Notes under the pieces: model-generated
The model's input: only the letters and a program-made list of their open reading frames with translations
Database searches by the model: none
Told to the model about the DNA's origin: nothing
Shown: piece after piece, positions 18,305 to 27,414 of the stretch
Layout: each line of letters opens with the position of its first letter
How positions within the stretch are numbered: the first letter of the stretch is position 1
Position numbers and translations under genes: made by a program
Assembly (NCBI RefSeq): GCF_022496765.1
Contig: NZ_VANV01000007.1
Coordinates: 102,892 to 166,891 of the forward strand
DNA length: 64,000 nt
Direction of reading: 5' to 3'
Source: Acidaminobacter sp. JC074
GTDB lineage: Bacteria > Bacillota > Clostridia > Peptostreptococcales > Acidaminobacteraceae

Positions 18305-19249
18305 CTACTTTAACTCAATTCTTTCTCTTGCTACAAAACGGTTCACAAGTAATACCATCAAGAATGTTTCAATTGCAAATATAACAGATATGGCACCTGC
18401 TAAACCAAAATCTTGAAGCTTAAATGCTGTATAGTACATTTGATAAACCAAGGATCTTGTTAAATCACCAGGTCCACCATTAGTCATTAATTGAATCTGG
18501 GTAAATATCTGCATGGTACCTGTTATTGAAATAATCAATACAAACTTGATCATTTCTTGAGTCAATGGAATTGATATCGACTTTGTTTTCTGCCAGAAGG
18601 ATGCACCTGCAACTTCTGCGGCCTCATAATAAGAGTTTGGTATCGCTCTTAAACCAGCATAGAAATACAACATGTTAAAGCCGATATACTGCCACAAAAC
18701 AACAAATCCAATAATCCATATTGCAAAATGTTTGTGTGTTAGCCAAGGGATAATAAAACGTTCTAATCCTATGCTTCTCAAAATAACATCTAATGTTCCC
18801 CATTCAGGTTGAAACATCATTTTCCACATCAATGCTATTACTGCAACATTCAAAACAGCTGGTAAGAAAACAGCTATTTTAAAGTATTTTCTAAATCGCT
18901 CTGGACGATTGTTGATTAAGACTGCAAGCATGTAAGATAACGGTCCACAAACCAGCAACTGAACTGCCAGCATTTTTAATGTATTGAAGTTTGTTCTCCA
19001 AAACACTTCATCAGTCAATGCTTTTACATAGTTGTCTATACCAATAAAGTTTCCTAATTGATAGCCATTAAATTCAAACCCACTTCGGATTACAGTCACA
19101 ACCAGTGGATAGATGATGAATAATGAAAAGACTATCAACGAAGGTGAAATCATCAACAATATTGTAAGATTCTTTTTTAATTTTGTGGCTGATATTTTAG
19201 AGTTTCTTCTTTCTTGAAACTTTAAAGTTGATGCCTCTTGTATTGCCAT
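18305..19249 (-). CDS. CUT1 ABC sugar transporter permease (MalF/UgpA type)
   Basis: A 314-residue permease from the ATG at 19249, chosen over upstream ATGs (19309, 19264) because AGAGGAAC precedes it. A cytoplasmic N-terminal stretch rich in Lys/Arg is followed by six transmembrane segments starting near ILLMISPSLIVFSLFIIYPL. The EAA loop is YEAAEVAGASFWQKTKSISIPL. It forms the membrane channel with the downstream permease and takes substrate from the lipoprotein encoded upstream. Confidence 0.92.
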   Translation of the reverse strand: MAIQEASTLKFQERRNSKISATKLKKNLTILLMISPSLIVFSLFIIYPLVVTVIRSGFEFNGYQLGNFIGIDNYVKALTDEVFWRTNFNTLKMLAVQLLVCGPLSYMLAVLINNRPERFRKYFKIAVFLPAVLNVAVIALMWKMMFQPEWGTLDVILRSIGLERFIIPWLTHKHFAIWIIGFVVLWQYIGFNMLYFYAGLRAIPNSYYEAAEVAGASFWQKTKSISIPLTQEMIKFVLIISITGTMQIFTQIQLMTNGGPGDLTRSLVYQMYYTAFKLQDFGLAGAISVIFAIETFLMVLLVNRFVARERIELK

Positions 19250-19312
19250 AAGTTCCTCTTTCATTCTATTTTTATAAGATAGTTTGCATAAAAGTGAAAT
19301 TGATTTCAAAAT

Positions 19313-19342
19313 CTAAGCAATGACTGATTTGTCATTGCTTAG
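19313..19342 (-). promoter_or_regulatory. Intra-operon stem-loop between binding-protein and permease genes
   Basis: A 12-bp perfect stem (CTAAGCAATGAC at 19313-19324 and GTCATTGCTTAG at 19331-19342) with a six-base loop, followed on the minus strand by ATTTTG, a weak T-tract. Such hairpins after solute-binding-protein genes usually cause partial termination or protect the mRNA 3' end, giving more binding protein than permease. Confidence 0.65.
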
Positions 19343-19375
19343 AATAAAGTTACAAACTATTTAATTTATCTTTTT

Positions 19376-20659
19376 CTAGTTGTACAAATCCTTCATAATC
19401 TCAACAAATTCTTCAGGTGTAATTTGATCCGTCACTAGTTTTTCTACACTTGTTTCATATTCAGCGATTGTAGCTGAGTCAAAGTAGTTTGTAGGGAAGT
19501 TCGCTAAAACATTAGACTCTTCACTTCTGATCTTGTCATAAAAGTATTGATTAACTTCTGGCGCACCTTCTGGCAATGCATCAAATCCTTTAATTGCAGT
19601 CGCATTACCTGCAACGTTAGTCCAATAATCAGCATCTTGCATAGATAACCATTCAGCTACTTCAACAGCTGCTTGCTGGTGTTTAGAATTTTTTGCAACC
19701 ATGAAGCCACCTGCTGTAGCAGACCCCCACGCATTGACAGTTTTGTTACCAAATACTTCCGGTAAGTAACCGAAACCTATTTCAAAATCTGCAGCTTCAA
19801 TTGCTGGGTATACCCAGATCGGATGATAAATCATAGCAGCCTTACCATCAATGAATAACTGCTCATGAACTTGTTGCTCGATCGATGTTAAATCAACCGG
19901 GAAAGCACCAAGAGCTGATAGTTCCTGTAATTTTCTTGCACCTTCTAAAACTGCTTCACTTTCAAAACTGATTTCTTTTGATTGTAATCTTGCCATAGTT
20001 AAACCATCATCTTCACTTGCTGATAATAAATCTGCAAACAAGAAGTTTTTAACAGCCCAACCTGTAGCTGAAATCGGTACATAACCTTTATCTTTTAGAG
20101 TTGTTACCAAAGTCTTTAACTCTTCATAAGATTCTGGCATTTCTAAACCTTCTTTTTCAAAGATTTCTTTGTTATAAAATATTGGTCCAGCAAAAAATGA
20201 ATCTGTACCACTACTTAGACAGTATATTTCACCATCTGGTGCAGGAATTAATGCAGCTGGATTACTGTAGTTCGAAAGAAAACCATCTTCTTCAATGATT
20301 TTTGTCAAAGGTAAAGCATTGCCTGATTGATAAACAACATCGCCACCCCAGAATACATCTGGTAAAGTGCCTGAAGCATTATATACAGTCAACTTTGATG
20401 TATAGTTCTCTGCTGATCCTGGTAGTTCAAATTCCACTTCATAATCTGGAAACGCTTTCCCAATCTTCGCAGAATAATAGTCTTGATAAATTGCCTGACG
20501 GTTTGAATCCTCACTTAGAATCATAACCTTTAACTTAATTTTTTCTGTTCCGCCAGCTTCACTGACATTACTCTCAACACTCGCCTCTTGCGAATTGCTG
20601 CAACCTATTACTGAAAAACAAAGTACAAGTGCTAACAGTAATGAAATAAATTTCTTCAT
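19376..20659 (-). CDS. CUT1 ABC transporter solute-binding lipoprotein
   Basis: A 427-residue extracytoplasmic binding protein (family 1). The signal peptide MKKFISLLLALVLCFSVIGC ends in a lipobox cysteine. LPDVFWGGDVVYQSG, IFYNKEIFEKEGLEMPESYEEL and GKAAMIYHPIWVYPAIE are characteristic lobes of carbohydrate-binding members. It is the first gene of the seven-gene operon and has AGGAGGGG ahead of the ATG. The bound sugar is unknown; the downstream GH172 enzyme suggests an oligosaccharide containing a furanose. Confidence 0.94.
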   Translation of the reverse strand: MKKFISLLLALVLCFSVIGCSNSQEASVESNVSEAGGTEKIKLKVMILSEDSNRQAIYQDYYSAKIGKAFPDYEVEFELPGSAENYTSKLTVYNASGTLPDVFWGGDVVYQSGNALPLTKIIEEDGFLSNYSNPAALIPAPDGEIYCLSSGTDSFFAGPIFYNKEIFEKEGLEMPESYEELKTLVTTLKDKGYVPISATGWAVKNFLFADLLSASEDDGLTMARLQSKEISFESEAVLEGARKLQELSALGAFPVDLTSIEQQVHEQLFIDGKAAMIYHPIWVYPAIEAADFEIGFGYLPEVFGNKTVNAWGSATAGGFMVAKNSKHQQAAVEVAEWLSMQDADYWTNVAGNATAIKGFDALPEGAPEVNQYFYDKIRSEESNVLANFPTNYFDSATIAEYETSVEKLVTDQITPEEFVEIMKDLYN

Positions 20660-20930
20660 GTTCCCCTCCTATAATATGTTTGCTAGGACCTTTCATTAAC
20701 GAAATGATAAATCCGTAGTTAAATAATACTATTTATAGTAATCAAAATATAGGAAATATCCATACTGAAAAATGGTAATATTCCTATCTCACTGTTTCGA
20801 CAATTGCCCTTGTCCAGTTAACACCTCTCCAGTTTTTTACTTTGACCATCAACATTTCAATCACTCAAATCAATGAAACTTTGCTAGAAACTTATACAAA
20901 AATACAAAAAAAGTTTGTTAACTTCTATTT
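20660..20930 (-). promoter_or_regulatory. Upstream region of the glycan operon with candidate operators
   Basis: This gene-free stretch contains an inverted repeat TACTAT-tt-ATAGTA (20727-20740) and a wider imperfect one, ATAGGAAATAT (20749-20759) with AATATTCCTAT (20777-20787). These lie 70-130 bases ahead of the binding-protein gene, where an activator such as the YesN-type regulator would bind. I see no certain -35/-10 pair and no gene here. Confidence 0.35.
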
Positions 20931-20934
20931 TTAG

Positions 20935-20970
20935 CAACAAAAAACACCTGCTGTGACCGCAAGTGTTCTT
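20935..20970 (-). terminator. Terminator of the RNase P RNA gene
   Basis: On the minus strand AACACTTGC, a seven-base loop and GCAGGTGTT form a 9-bp stem followed by a T-run, directly after the 3' end of the RNA. Confidence 0.85.
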
Positions 20971-20974
20971 AAAG

Positions 20975-21320
20975 GTTCGAGTTTAACGATAAGCCGGGTT
21001 CTGTCGCGATTGATCATCTTTCTAGGCCCATCGTTACCGTATGGGCTCAAGCAACCTACCATACCGGACGGGAAACGAGCAGCCTCCCTCCAACTCCTAT
21101 TTTGGTCTTGCTCCAGGTGGGGTTTACATAGCCACATAGTCGCCTATATGCTGGTGAGCTCTTACCTCACCGTTCCATCCTTACCTACAAAAGTAGGCGG
21201 TTTATTTCTGTTGCACTTTCCTTAAAGTCGCCTTCACTGGTAGTTAGCCAGCACCCTGCTCTATGGAGCCCGGACTTTCCTCATGCTTTCGCATGCGATC
21301 AACTGTTAAACTCGAACTCT
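20975..21320 (-). ncRNA. rnpB: RNase P RNA
   Basis: The catalytic RNA of RNase P, which trims the 5' leader of tRNA precursors. Diagnostic stretches on the minus strand are GAGGAAAGTCCGGGCTCC near the 5' end, AGGGTGCTGGCTAACTACC, the central purine-rich segments and GAACCCGGCTTATCG near the 3' end. The ends close a 13-bp P1 helix (GTTCGAGTTTAAC with GTTAAACTCGAAC), which fixes the limits to within a few bases. The length of about 345 nt is in the usual range. A terminator follows directly. Confidence 0.95.
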
Positions 21321-21340
21321 ATCATACAATAATTTTCACA

Positions 21341-22450
21341 TTAAATCAACTGAAATGGGTTGATATTTGTTTCAGACACCATGACATTGATATCATAAGA
21401 CTTCTTTTCAAAATTTATATCTAGCAAAGTTTTAAGTCTTGGCATATACACATTTTCAGTTTCGAAATGACCTGCATCAATGACATTTAGCTTCACTTGC
21501 TTAGCATAGTGAGCTTCATGGTACTTCATATCGCCTGTAATTAGGACATCTACCTTCTTAGATGCAGCTTTAATGTAATCACTTCCTGCACCTGTAACAA
21601 TGGCTACAGAGGCTATTTTCTTGTTTACATCACCAATCACTTTTAGATGATCACATTCTAAAATATCTTTTAACTCTTTGCAAAGTTCTTTTATAGTTGT
21701 ACTTGTGTAGCCATAGACACCAATACCCTTTTGATTGATCTTCTTTTCAGTTTTTATCACATCATAAGCAGGCTCTTCGTATGGATGGGCCTTTATCATG
21801 GCACTTAGGGCATTTGATAAATCATTTCGGTTGATAATAACTTCAAGTCGAACTTCTTCAGTTGTTTCAACTTGCCCTACTTCACCTACAAAAGGACTGG
21901 CACCTTCTAGTGGTCTAAATTGTCCTTGTCCCTTAACTTCATAAGCGCATGAATCATAGTTTTCATACTGACCAGCACCTGATTTAAACAAGGCTTCTTT
22001 TACAATGTATAAATGACTTTCCGGTACATAGCAGTTGATCTTATATAAGTTATCTTCATGACTCGTAGTTAGATAATCTACCCTATCTAACTCTAATAAA
22101 TCAGCCAGGTAATGACAGGTACCTACTTCGGATATATCCAAATTGGTATGAGCAGAAAATAAGTTGATGTTATTTTGAATCATCTTCAAAACCATCTTAG
22201 AGATTGGATCATTCGTATTGATCTGTTTCAGTGGTTTGAAAATCAAAGGGTGATGGGTAATGATTAGATCAATGTTCTTATTTATAGCTTCTTCAACAAC
22301 TTCATCCGTTACTTCTAAAGCCACTAAGATGTTTTCTACCATCTTATTTTCATCACCAACAAGTAGACCAACATTGTCCCATGACTCAGCTAAGTGTCTG
22401 GGTGCAATCTGGTCCATGATCTTTATAACCTTTTTTATATTTGTATGCAT
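21341..22450 (-). CDS. Nif3-like dinuclear metal-centre protein (YqfO type)
   Basis: A 369-residue member of the Nif3/YqfO family, longer than minimal Nif3 because of an inserted PII-like domain in the middle (roughly 135-240, including AHPYEEPAYDVI). The metal site is formed by ITHHPLIF near residue 65, SAHTNLD near 100, and the C-terminal DAGHFETE segment. These proteins form hexameric rings; the often-used annotation GTP cyclohydrolase type 2 is weakly supported, and I leave function open. The start codon overlaps the trmK gene by 16 bases, the same order as yqfN-yqfO in Bacillus. Confidence 0.92.
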   Translation of the reverse strand: MHTNIKKVIKIMDQIAPRHLAESWDNVGLLVGDENKMVENILVALEVTDEVVEEAINKNIDLIITHHPLIFKPLKQINTNDPISKMVLKMIQNNINLFSAHTNLDISEVGTCHYLADLLELDRVDYLTTSHEDNLYKINCYVPESHLYIVKEALFKSGAGQYENYDSCAYEVKGQGQFRPLEGASPFVGEVGQVETTEEVRLEVIINRNDLSNALSAMIKAHPYEEPAYDVIKTEKKINQKGIGVYGYTSTTIKELCKELKDILECDHLKVIGDVNKKIASVAIVTGAGSDYIKAASKKVDVLITGDMKYHEAHYAKQVKLNVIDAGHFETENVYMPRLKTLLDINFEKKSYDINVMVSETNINPFQLI

Positions 22451-23148
22451 TTTTTCACCTCATACAATTTATCTAAGTTATGTTTCACTTGATCTAGTTT
22501 ATCAGAAACCTTGCTATGTTTTTCAATGTTTGATTTGATGACTTCATACTTCTTGATTTTCTTGTCAATAAAACCTTTATAGTCATCTGACATCATCATT
22601 TTAAAGCCAATCTCATATATTAAATCATCATCCATATCAATATCAATCATCCAGTCTGACATGGTCTTATCTTGCTTGCCATGCTTGACCACTAATATCT
22701 CATAGTATCTGTCTTGTTCATTTGCAATGACTTCTTTTATGATGTTGTAGTTGTTTTCAACCAACCATCTTCTAAGAACATCCTGGCCTGTCATTGGCTG
22801 TAAGATAAAAGTATCCACAGTCTTTGCAACTTTAGATTCAAGAATGATATCTCTTATAAGTTGACCACCCATACCTGCTATAACAGCCGTATGGATTTCG
22901 TTTTTCTTGTATGGTAAAAGACCACCACCTAAACGGACATCAATTTGATCTGTAAAACCATGACTTTTGACAGTTTCCTCACAGTTTCTTACTGGTCCTT
23001 CATTGATATCAGAGGCAATCCCCTTTTTAATGATATTTTTTTCTATTAAGTAGGCCATTAAATAGCCGTGATCCGAACCGATGTCACCTACAACAACATC
23101 CTTATCAATCAGTTCTGCAATCGCCTGTAATCTATTGGTTAATTTCAT
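22435..23148 (-). CDS. trmK: tRNA (adenine(22)-N(1))-methyltransferase TrmK
   Basis: A 237-residue SAM-dependent methyltransferase of the YqfN family, which makes m1A22 in tRNA. Motif I is VVGDIGSDHGYLMAYL; AVIAGMGGQLI and LQPMTGQDVLRRWL are family hallmarks. The C-terminal ~70 residues are a coiled-coil helical region rich in Lys. It follows rpoD and overlaps the Nif3-like gene, the order known from Bacillus. Confidence 0.94.
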   Translation of the reverse strand: MKLTNRLQAIAELIDKDVVVGDIGSDHGYLMAYLIEKNIIKKGIASDINEGPVRNCEETVKSHGFTDQIDVRLGGGLLPYKKNEIHTAVIAGMGGQLIRDIILESKVAKTVDTFILQPMTGQDVLRRWLVENNYNIIKEVIANEQDRYYEILVVKHGKQDKTMSDWMIDIDMDDDLIYEIGFKMMMSDDYKGFIDKKIKKYEVIKSNIEKHSKVSDKLDQVKHNLDKLYEVKKCIQI

Positions 23149-23157
23149 AATACTCCT

Positions 23158-23184
23158 TAAAAAGAAAGGCAGACTATGTCTGCC
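23158..23184 (-). terminator. Rho-independent terminator after rpoD
   Basis: GGCAGAC (23168-23174) pairs with GTCTGCC (23178-23184), followed by TTTCTTTTT on the minus strand, between rpoD and trmK. Confidence 0.75.
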
Positions 23185-23191
23185 GTAATGA

Positions 23192-24277
23192 TTACTCTAA
23201 GAAATCCTTTAACTTTTTACTTCTACTAGGGTGCTTAAGCTTTCTTAATGCTTTAGCTTCAATCTGACGAATTCTCTCACGAGTTACTTCAAATCTTCTA
23301 CCAACTTCCTCAAGCGTTCTAGCCTTACCATCTTCAAGACCAAATCTTAATTTAAGAACCTTTTGCTCTCTAGGTGTTAAAGTATCAAGTACTTCTATTA
23401 ACTGCTCTTTTAACATTGAGAATGCCGCTGCATCAGCAGGTGCTGGTGCATCACTATCTGGAATGAAATCACCAAGATGTGAATCTTCCTCTTCACCAAT
23501 AGGTGTTTCTAACGAAACCGGCTCTTGAGCAATCTTTAAGATCTCTCTTACCTTCTCTACAGGCATATCCATTTCCTGAGCAATTTCCTCTGGCGCTGGA
23601 TCTCTACCTAACTCCTGAATCAATTGTCTCTTTACTCTGATTAACTTGTTAATTGTTTCAACCATATGTACTGGGATACGAATGGTTCTAGCTTGGTCAG
23701 CAATAGCTCTAGTAATAGCCTGTCTGATCCACCAAGTTGCATAAGTCGAGAACTTGTAACCTTTTCTCCAGTCAAACTTCTCAACAGCCTTGATAAGACC
23801 TAAGTTACCTTCTTGGATAAGGTCTAGAAACAACATACCTCTACCAACATATCTTTTGGCAATACTTACTACCAGTCTTAAGTTTGCTTCACAGAGCTTT
23901 TGTCTAGCATACTCAGAGCCATTTTCCATCTCTTGAGCAAGCTTGATTTCTTCATCACCAGAAAGAAGTGGTACTTTACCAATTTCTTTAAGGTACATCC
24001 TTACAGGGTCATCTAAGCTAACACCTTTAGGAACAGAAAGGTCTTCTGCAACTTCTTTGCTATCTTCTTCAGTATTTTCTCTCTTAGCCTTCTCCTTGTC
24101 AGAGATGACTTCAATCCCCTTTTCTTCTAACGCTTCATACACCACGTCAATACTCGTTAGGTTTACTTTCACGTTTTCTAATAGGTCATTGATTTCAGTG
24201 TAAGAGATATAGTTCTTTACTGCACCAACTTTCGCAATACGTTCTATCATTTCCTCTTGCGATACAGCCTTACTCAT
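23192..24277 (-). CDS. rpoD: Primary RNA polymerase sigma factor (sigma-A)
   Basis: A 361-residue vegetative sigma factor. Region 1.1 is short; region 1.2 is [17 protein letters not shown]; region 2.3-2.4 is [20 protein letters not shown] with the -10 recognition residues; region 3 is [14 protein letters not shown]; region 4.2 is [24 protein letters not shown]. All are intact. It lies 13 bases after dnaG, the conserved macromolecular synthesis arrangement dnaG-rpoD. Confidence 0.98.
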   Translation of the reverse strand: MSKAVSQEEMIERIAKVGAVKNYISYTEINDLLENVKVNLTSIDVVYEALEEKGIEVISDKEKAKRENTEEDSKEVAEDLSVPKGVSLDDPVRMYLKEIGKVPLLSGDEEIKLAQEMENGSEYARQKLCEANLRLVVSIAKRYVGRGMLFLDLIQEGNLGLIKAVEKFDWRKGYKFSTYATWWIRQAITRAIADQARTIRIPVHMVETINKLIRVKRQLIQELGRDPAPEEIAQEMDMPVEKVREILKIAQEPVSLETPIGEEEDSHLGDFIPDSDAPAPADAAAFSMLKEQLIEVLDTLTPREQKVLKLRFGLEDGKARTLEEVGRRFEVTRERIRQIEAKALRKLKHPSRSKKLKDFLE

Positions 24278-24290
24278 GAAACCCTCCTTT

Positions 24291-26105
24291 CTATCTTCCC
24301 AAAGCCTTCATAAGCTTCTTTTGTTCTTCCTTTAAATTTACTAAAAGTACATTTAAACGTTTCAACTGTTTGTCCTTTTCATCTTTAGAAATTTCATCGG
24401 ACTCTTTGATCTTCATCATCTTATTCATGACCATGATGATCTTGTGATTGATAACTTCGCTTTCGAAGTTCTTTGCATTGACCTGAATTTCTCTTTCAAT
24501 ATCAACAGGCTCCACGGATTTTTCTAATACCAATTGTATGTACTTTATATCATCTATACCCAGATGATCGATACATGATTCAATTTCAAACTTATCCATG
24601 ACCTGATAATAACCTTTTAGGAAATTCAGCACTTTTTTTGCAATCGGATCTTGCAAATTTTCAAATTGCACTAACTTAAAAATTTTATCAAAATTTTTCT
24701 TACTTAGCAAGGATAAATACATGAGTCTTGTCTCAATTGTCTTTATTTTTGTTCTTTTTCCAGATACTTTAGGTTTCGGAGCAAAGTTTTGCTCTTGAGG
24801 AGCAGTTTGTGGTCTCTTCATCAAACTAGATTTCATATAGTCTAAGTCCGTATGTGTCCACTTGGCTACTTCTTCAATAAGCCTTAGCTTCTTTTGCGAT
24901 TCAGGCATAGGCCCAATAAGCTTTGAAGCATCCTCATAAAAACGCCTTCTGTCATCTTCGTAATCTAAATTGTACTTATCTCTTAAAAGCTTTATTTGAT
25001 AATCCACATATGAAAGCGCCTTGTTGATTTTGCTCTTTAATGCCTCTACACCATAAGTTTTGATGTATTCGTCTGGATCAAGACCATCTGTTAACATTAA
25101 AACCCTAACCTTTAAATCAGCTTGTTCTAAAATGTCTACACTTCGCTGAGTCGCCTTTTGACCTGCTTCATCAGAATCATAAGCGATAACAATCTCATCA
25201 GCATATCTTTTTAGAAGTCTACCATGATTAGACGTCAAGGCCGTTCCTAATGTTGCTACTACATTTCTTATACCATTTTGGTAAAGAGCAATAACATCCA
25301 TGTAGCCTTCTACAACAATTAGGATTTTTTCATTTGATAACTCATTTTTTGCTAAGTTTAAGTTGTATAATGTATTAGATTTATTGAAAATTGGTGTTTC
25401 TGGTGAGTTTAAGTATTTGGGTTGTCCATCCCCCATAATACGACCACCAAAACCAACAACTTTACCTTGCACATCGATAATAGGAAACATAACGCGATCT
25501 CTAAAACGATCGTAATAATCATTCTTCTTATCTTTTTTTATAACAAGTCCAACCTTTTCAAGCTCTTCTGCCTTATAGGGTGGTCTTGCCAGATAATCTA
25601 AGATGTCACGCCATTCGTCCCTGGCATAGCCCAGTCCAAACTTCTTCTGGATGTCTTCTGAAATACCTCTATTCTTAAAATAAGTAAGTGCCTTTTCATC
25701 CTTACGTAAGTTAGAATAAAAAAACCTAGCGGCATGTCCTGTAATCTCAAAATATTTTTTCTTCAAATCTTTATTTTGAGGTTTATAATTGCTTTGTCCT
25801 TTTTCTCTGTATTGGTCTAAATCCAGGTGGGCTTTTTCTGCTAAAAATTCAATGGCATCTAGAAAGTCCATGTTTTCTATGGCCATGACAAAGCCTATGG
25901 CATTGCCTGAAGCACCACAACCAAAACAGTGATAATACTGCTTGTCCTTTGACACAACAAAAGAAGGTGTTTTCTCATTATGGAAAGGACATAAACCTTT
26001 TACATTCGATCCTGCACGTTTTAAAGTAACATATTCTGATATCAATGCCTCTAGATCAATGGCATCTAGAATGATTTCAGATATGTTATTAACATAACGT
26101 CCCAT
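24291..26105 (-). CDS. dnaG: DNA primase
   Basis: A 604-residue primase that makes RNA primers at the replication fork. The N-terminal zinc ribbon has [11 protein letters not shown] and [11 protein letters not shown] (residues 41-68). The TOPRIM catalytic core carries [15 protein letters not shown] and [13 protein letters not shown] near 260-310. The C-terminal 150 residues form the helicase-interacting domain. Position upstream of rpoD is conserved. Confidence 0.97.
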   Translation of the reverse strand: MGRYVNNISEIILDAIDLEALISEYVTLKRAGSNVKGLCPFHNEKTPSFVVSKDKQYYHCFGCGASGNAIGFVMAIENMDFLDAIEFLAEKAHLDLDQYREKGQSNYKPQNKDLKKKYFEITGHAARFFYSNLRKDEKALTYFKNRGISEDIQKKFGLGYARDEWRDILDYLARPPYKAEELEKVGLVIKKDKKNDYYDRFRDRVMFPIIDVQGKVVGFGGRIMGDGQPKYLNSPETPIFNKSNTLYNLNLAKNELSNEKILIVVEGYMDVIALYQNGIRNVVATLGTALTSNHGRLLKRYADEIVIAYDSDEAGQKATQRSVDILEQADLKVRVLMLTDGLDPDEYIKTYGVEALKSKINKALSYVDYQIKLLRDKYNLDYEDDRRRFYEDASKLIGPMPESQKKLRLIEEVAKWTHTDLDYMKSSLMKRPQTAPQEQNFAPKPKVSGKRTKIKTIETRLMYLSLLSKKNFDKIFKLVQFENLQDPIAKKVLNFLKGYYQVMDKFEIESCIDHLGIDDIKYIQLVLEKSVEPVDIEREIQVNAKNFESEVINHKIIMVMNKMMKIKESDEISKDEKDKQLKRLNVLLVNLKEEQKKLMKALGR

Positions 26106-26316
26106 TTAACCACCTTTTTCTCTAAATATTATGTGCGTCTTTTATTTTATATTCTGCACAAAGTCCAAAAACCCTTTTTTCTTTTCGAAAAAATATCGAA
26201 TTATCCACTATATATTGTATGACTGCTGGAAAATACTACAATATATATTAACATCTAGATAACCCGATTGAGCTTTGAATTTATTAAATTCGCCATAAAA
26301 ACTAAAAACCCTTTTT
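26106..26316 (-). promoter_or_regulatory. Upstream region of dnaG with an 11-bp inverted repeat
   Basis: This short AT-rich gap contains TATATATTGTA (26209-26219) and its exact complement TACAATATATA (26237-26247), which could form an operator or hairpin. The motif AAAAAAGGGTTTTT (minus strand) occurs at about 26169 and 26304, and a variant at about 27365 ahead of dgt. No gene is supported here. Confidence 0.35.
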
Positions 26317-27321
26317 TTATCTCCAAAATTTCGGAATAAATATTTCAGAGTATTTATTGATGATGTATCTGTCTGACATACCAGCAATATAATCCTTAAC
26401 GCAGACAATAAACTCATCTCCTGAGCTGCATCTGTCGTACTCCTCTTTAAGGTACTGTGGATTGTCAATCAAATATTGATACAAAGTTTTTACAATGACT
26501 TTAGCCTTCTTTTCTTCACCCTTGGCAATTTCATTTAAATAAACATTGTCAAACATAAAGTTTCTCAGTCTTAACATGAGTTCATAAACGTCTGGTGACA
26601 TTTGAATTTCATGTTTATCTGTTGAGTTTTCTATAACGTTCATAATCATGCTGTTGATTCTCTTAGAAGAAGTATCACCAAAGGCCTCGATGTAAGCCGA
26701 GGGAATTTGATCCAAGGTCATGACACCAGCCCTAATAGCATCATCAATATCATGATTGATATAGGCAATTCTGTCACTTAATCTAACGATTTGTCCCTCA
26801 AGTGTATAAGGCACATTAGGTCCGCTGTGATTTAAAATCCCATCACGCACTTCATCTGTTAAGTTAAGGCCCTCTCTTTGCCCTCTTTTTTCTATAATAT
26901 CTACAACCCTTAAGGATTGTACATTGTGTCTAAAACCATACTTATGAATGTCGTTTAAAGCCATTTCACCACAGTGACCAAAAGGTGTATGACCAAGATC
27001 ATGTCCAAGCGCGATGGCCTCAGTTAAGTCTTCATTTAAACTGAGTGCTCTAGCAATGGTTCTTGAAATTTGAGATACCTCTAGTGTATGGGTTAGACGT
27101 GTTCTGTAATGATCACCTTCTGGTGATAAAAAAACTTGTGTCTTATGCATCAAACGTCTAAAAGCCTTTGAATGTGTGATACGGTCTCTGTCCCTTTGAA
27201 AGACAGTTCTAACGTCACATTGTTCTTCTTCAATACTACGACCTTTACTTTGAGTAGATAAACATGCATGTTCTGATAAATGTACGAGCTCAAATGCTTC
27301 TGCGCGTTCTCTTAAATTCAT
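26317..27321 (-). CDS. dgt: Deoxyguanosinetriphosphate triphosphohydrolase-like HD protein
   Basis: A 334-residue dNTP triphosphohydrolase of the shorter type. The HD-domain residues are visible: RRLMHKTQVFL with RTRLTHTLEVSQISRTIA, then the metal-binding ALGHDLGHTPFGH and the distal DRIAYINHDIDDA. These enzymes convert dNTPs to nucleoside and triphosphate, controlling dNTP pools. GGAGGTGACC lies ahead of its start. It precedes dnaG with a 211-base gap, a gene order frequent in Clostridia. Confidence 0.93.
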   Translation of the reverse strand: MNLRERAEAFELVHLSEHACLSTQSKGRSIEEEQCDVRTVFQRDRDRITHSKAFRRLMHKTQVFLSPEGDHYRTRLTHTLEVSQISRTIARALSLNEDLTEAIALGHDLGHTPFGHCGEMALNDIHKYGFRHNVQSLRVVDIIEKRGQREGLNLTDEVRDGILNHSGPNVPYTLEGQIVRLSDRIAYINHDIDDAIRAGVMTLDQIPSAYIEAFGDTSSKRINSMIMNVIENSTDKHEIQMSPDVYELMLRLRNFMFDNVYLNEIAKGEEKKAKVIVKTLYQYLIDNPQYLKEEYDRCSSGDEFIVCVKDYIAGMSDRYIINKYSEIFIPKFWR

Positions 27322-27414
27322 TGGTCACCTCCTTATAGTATTTATACCACAAATGTAGACAAATACCCTTTTTTCTTATATTAAAATTCCATAAAGTAAA
27401 GAGCAGTCAAAGGA

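Noticed and set aside
20931..21225. Open frames on both strands at the RNase P RNA gene
   Set aside because: They lie within the structured RNA and its terminator; no coding signal.
26208..26468. An 86-codon minus-strand frame at the dgt-dnaG junction
   Set aside because: Most of it overlaps the dgt coding sequence in another frame, and the rest is AT-rich spacer.
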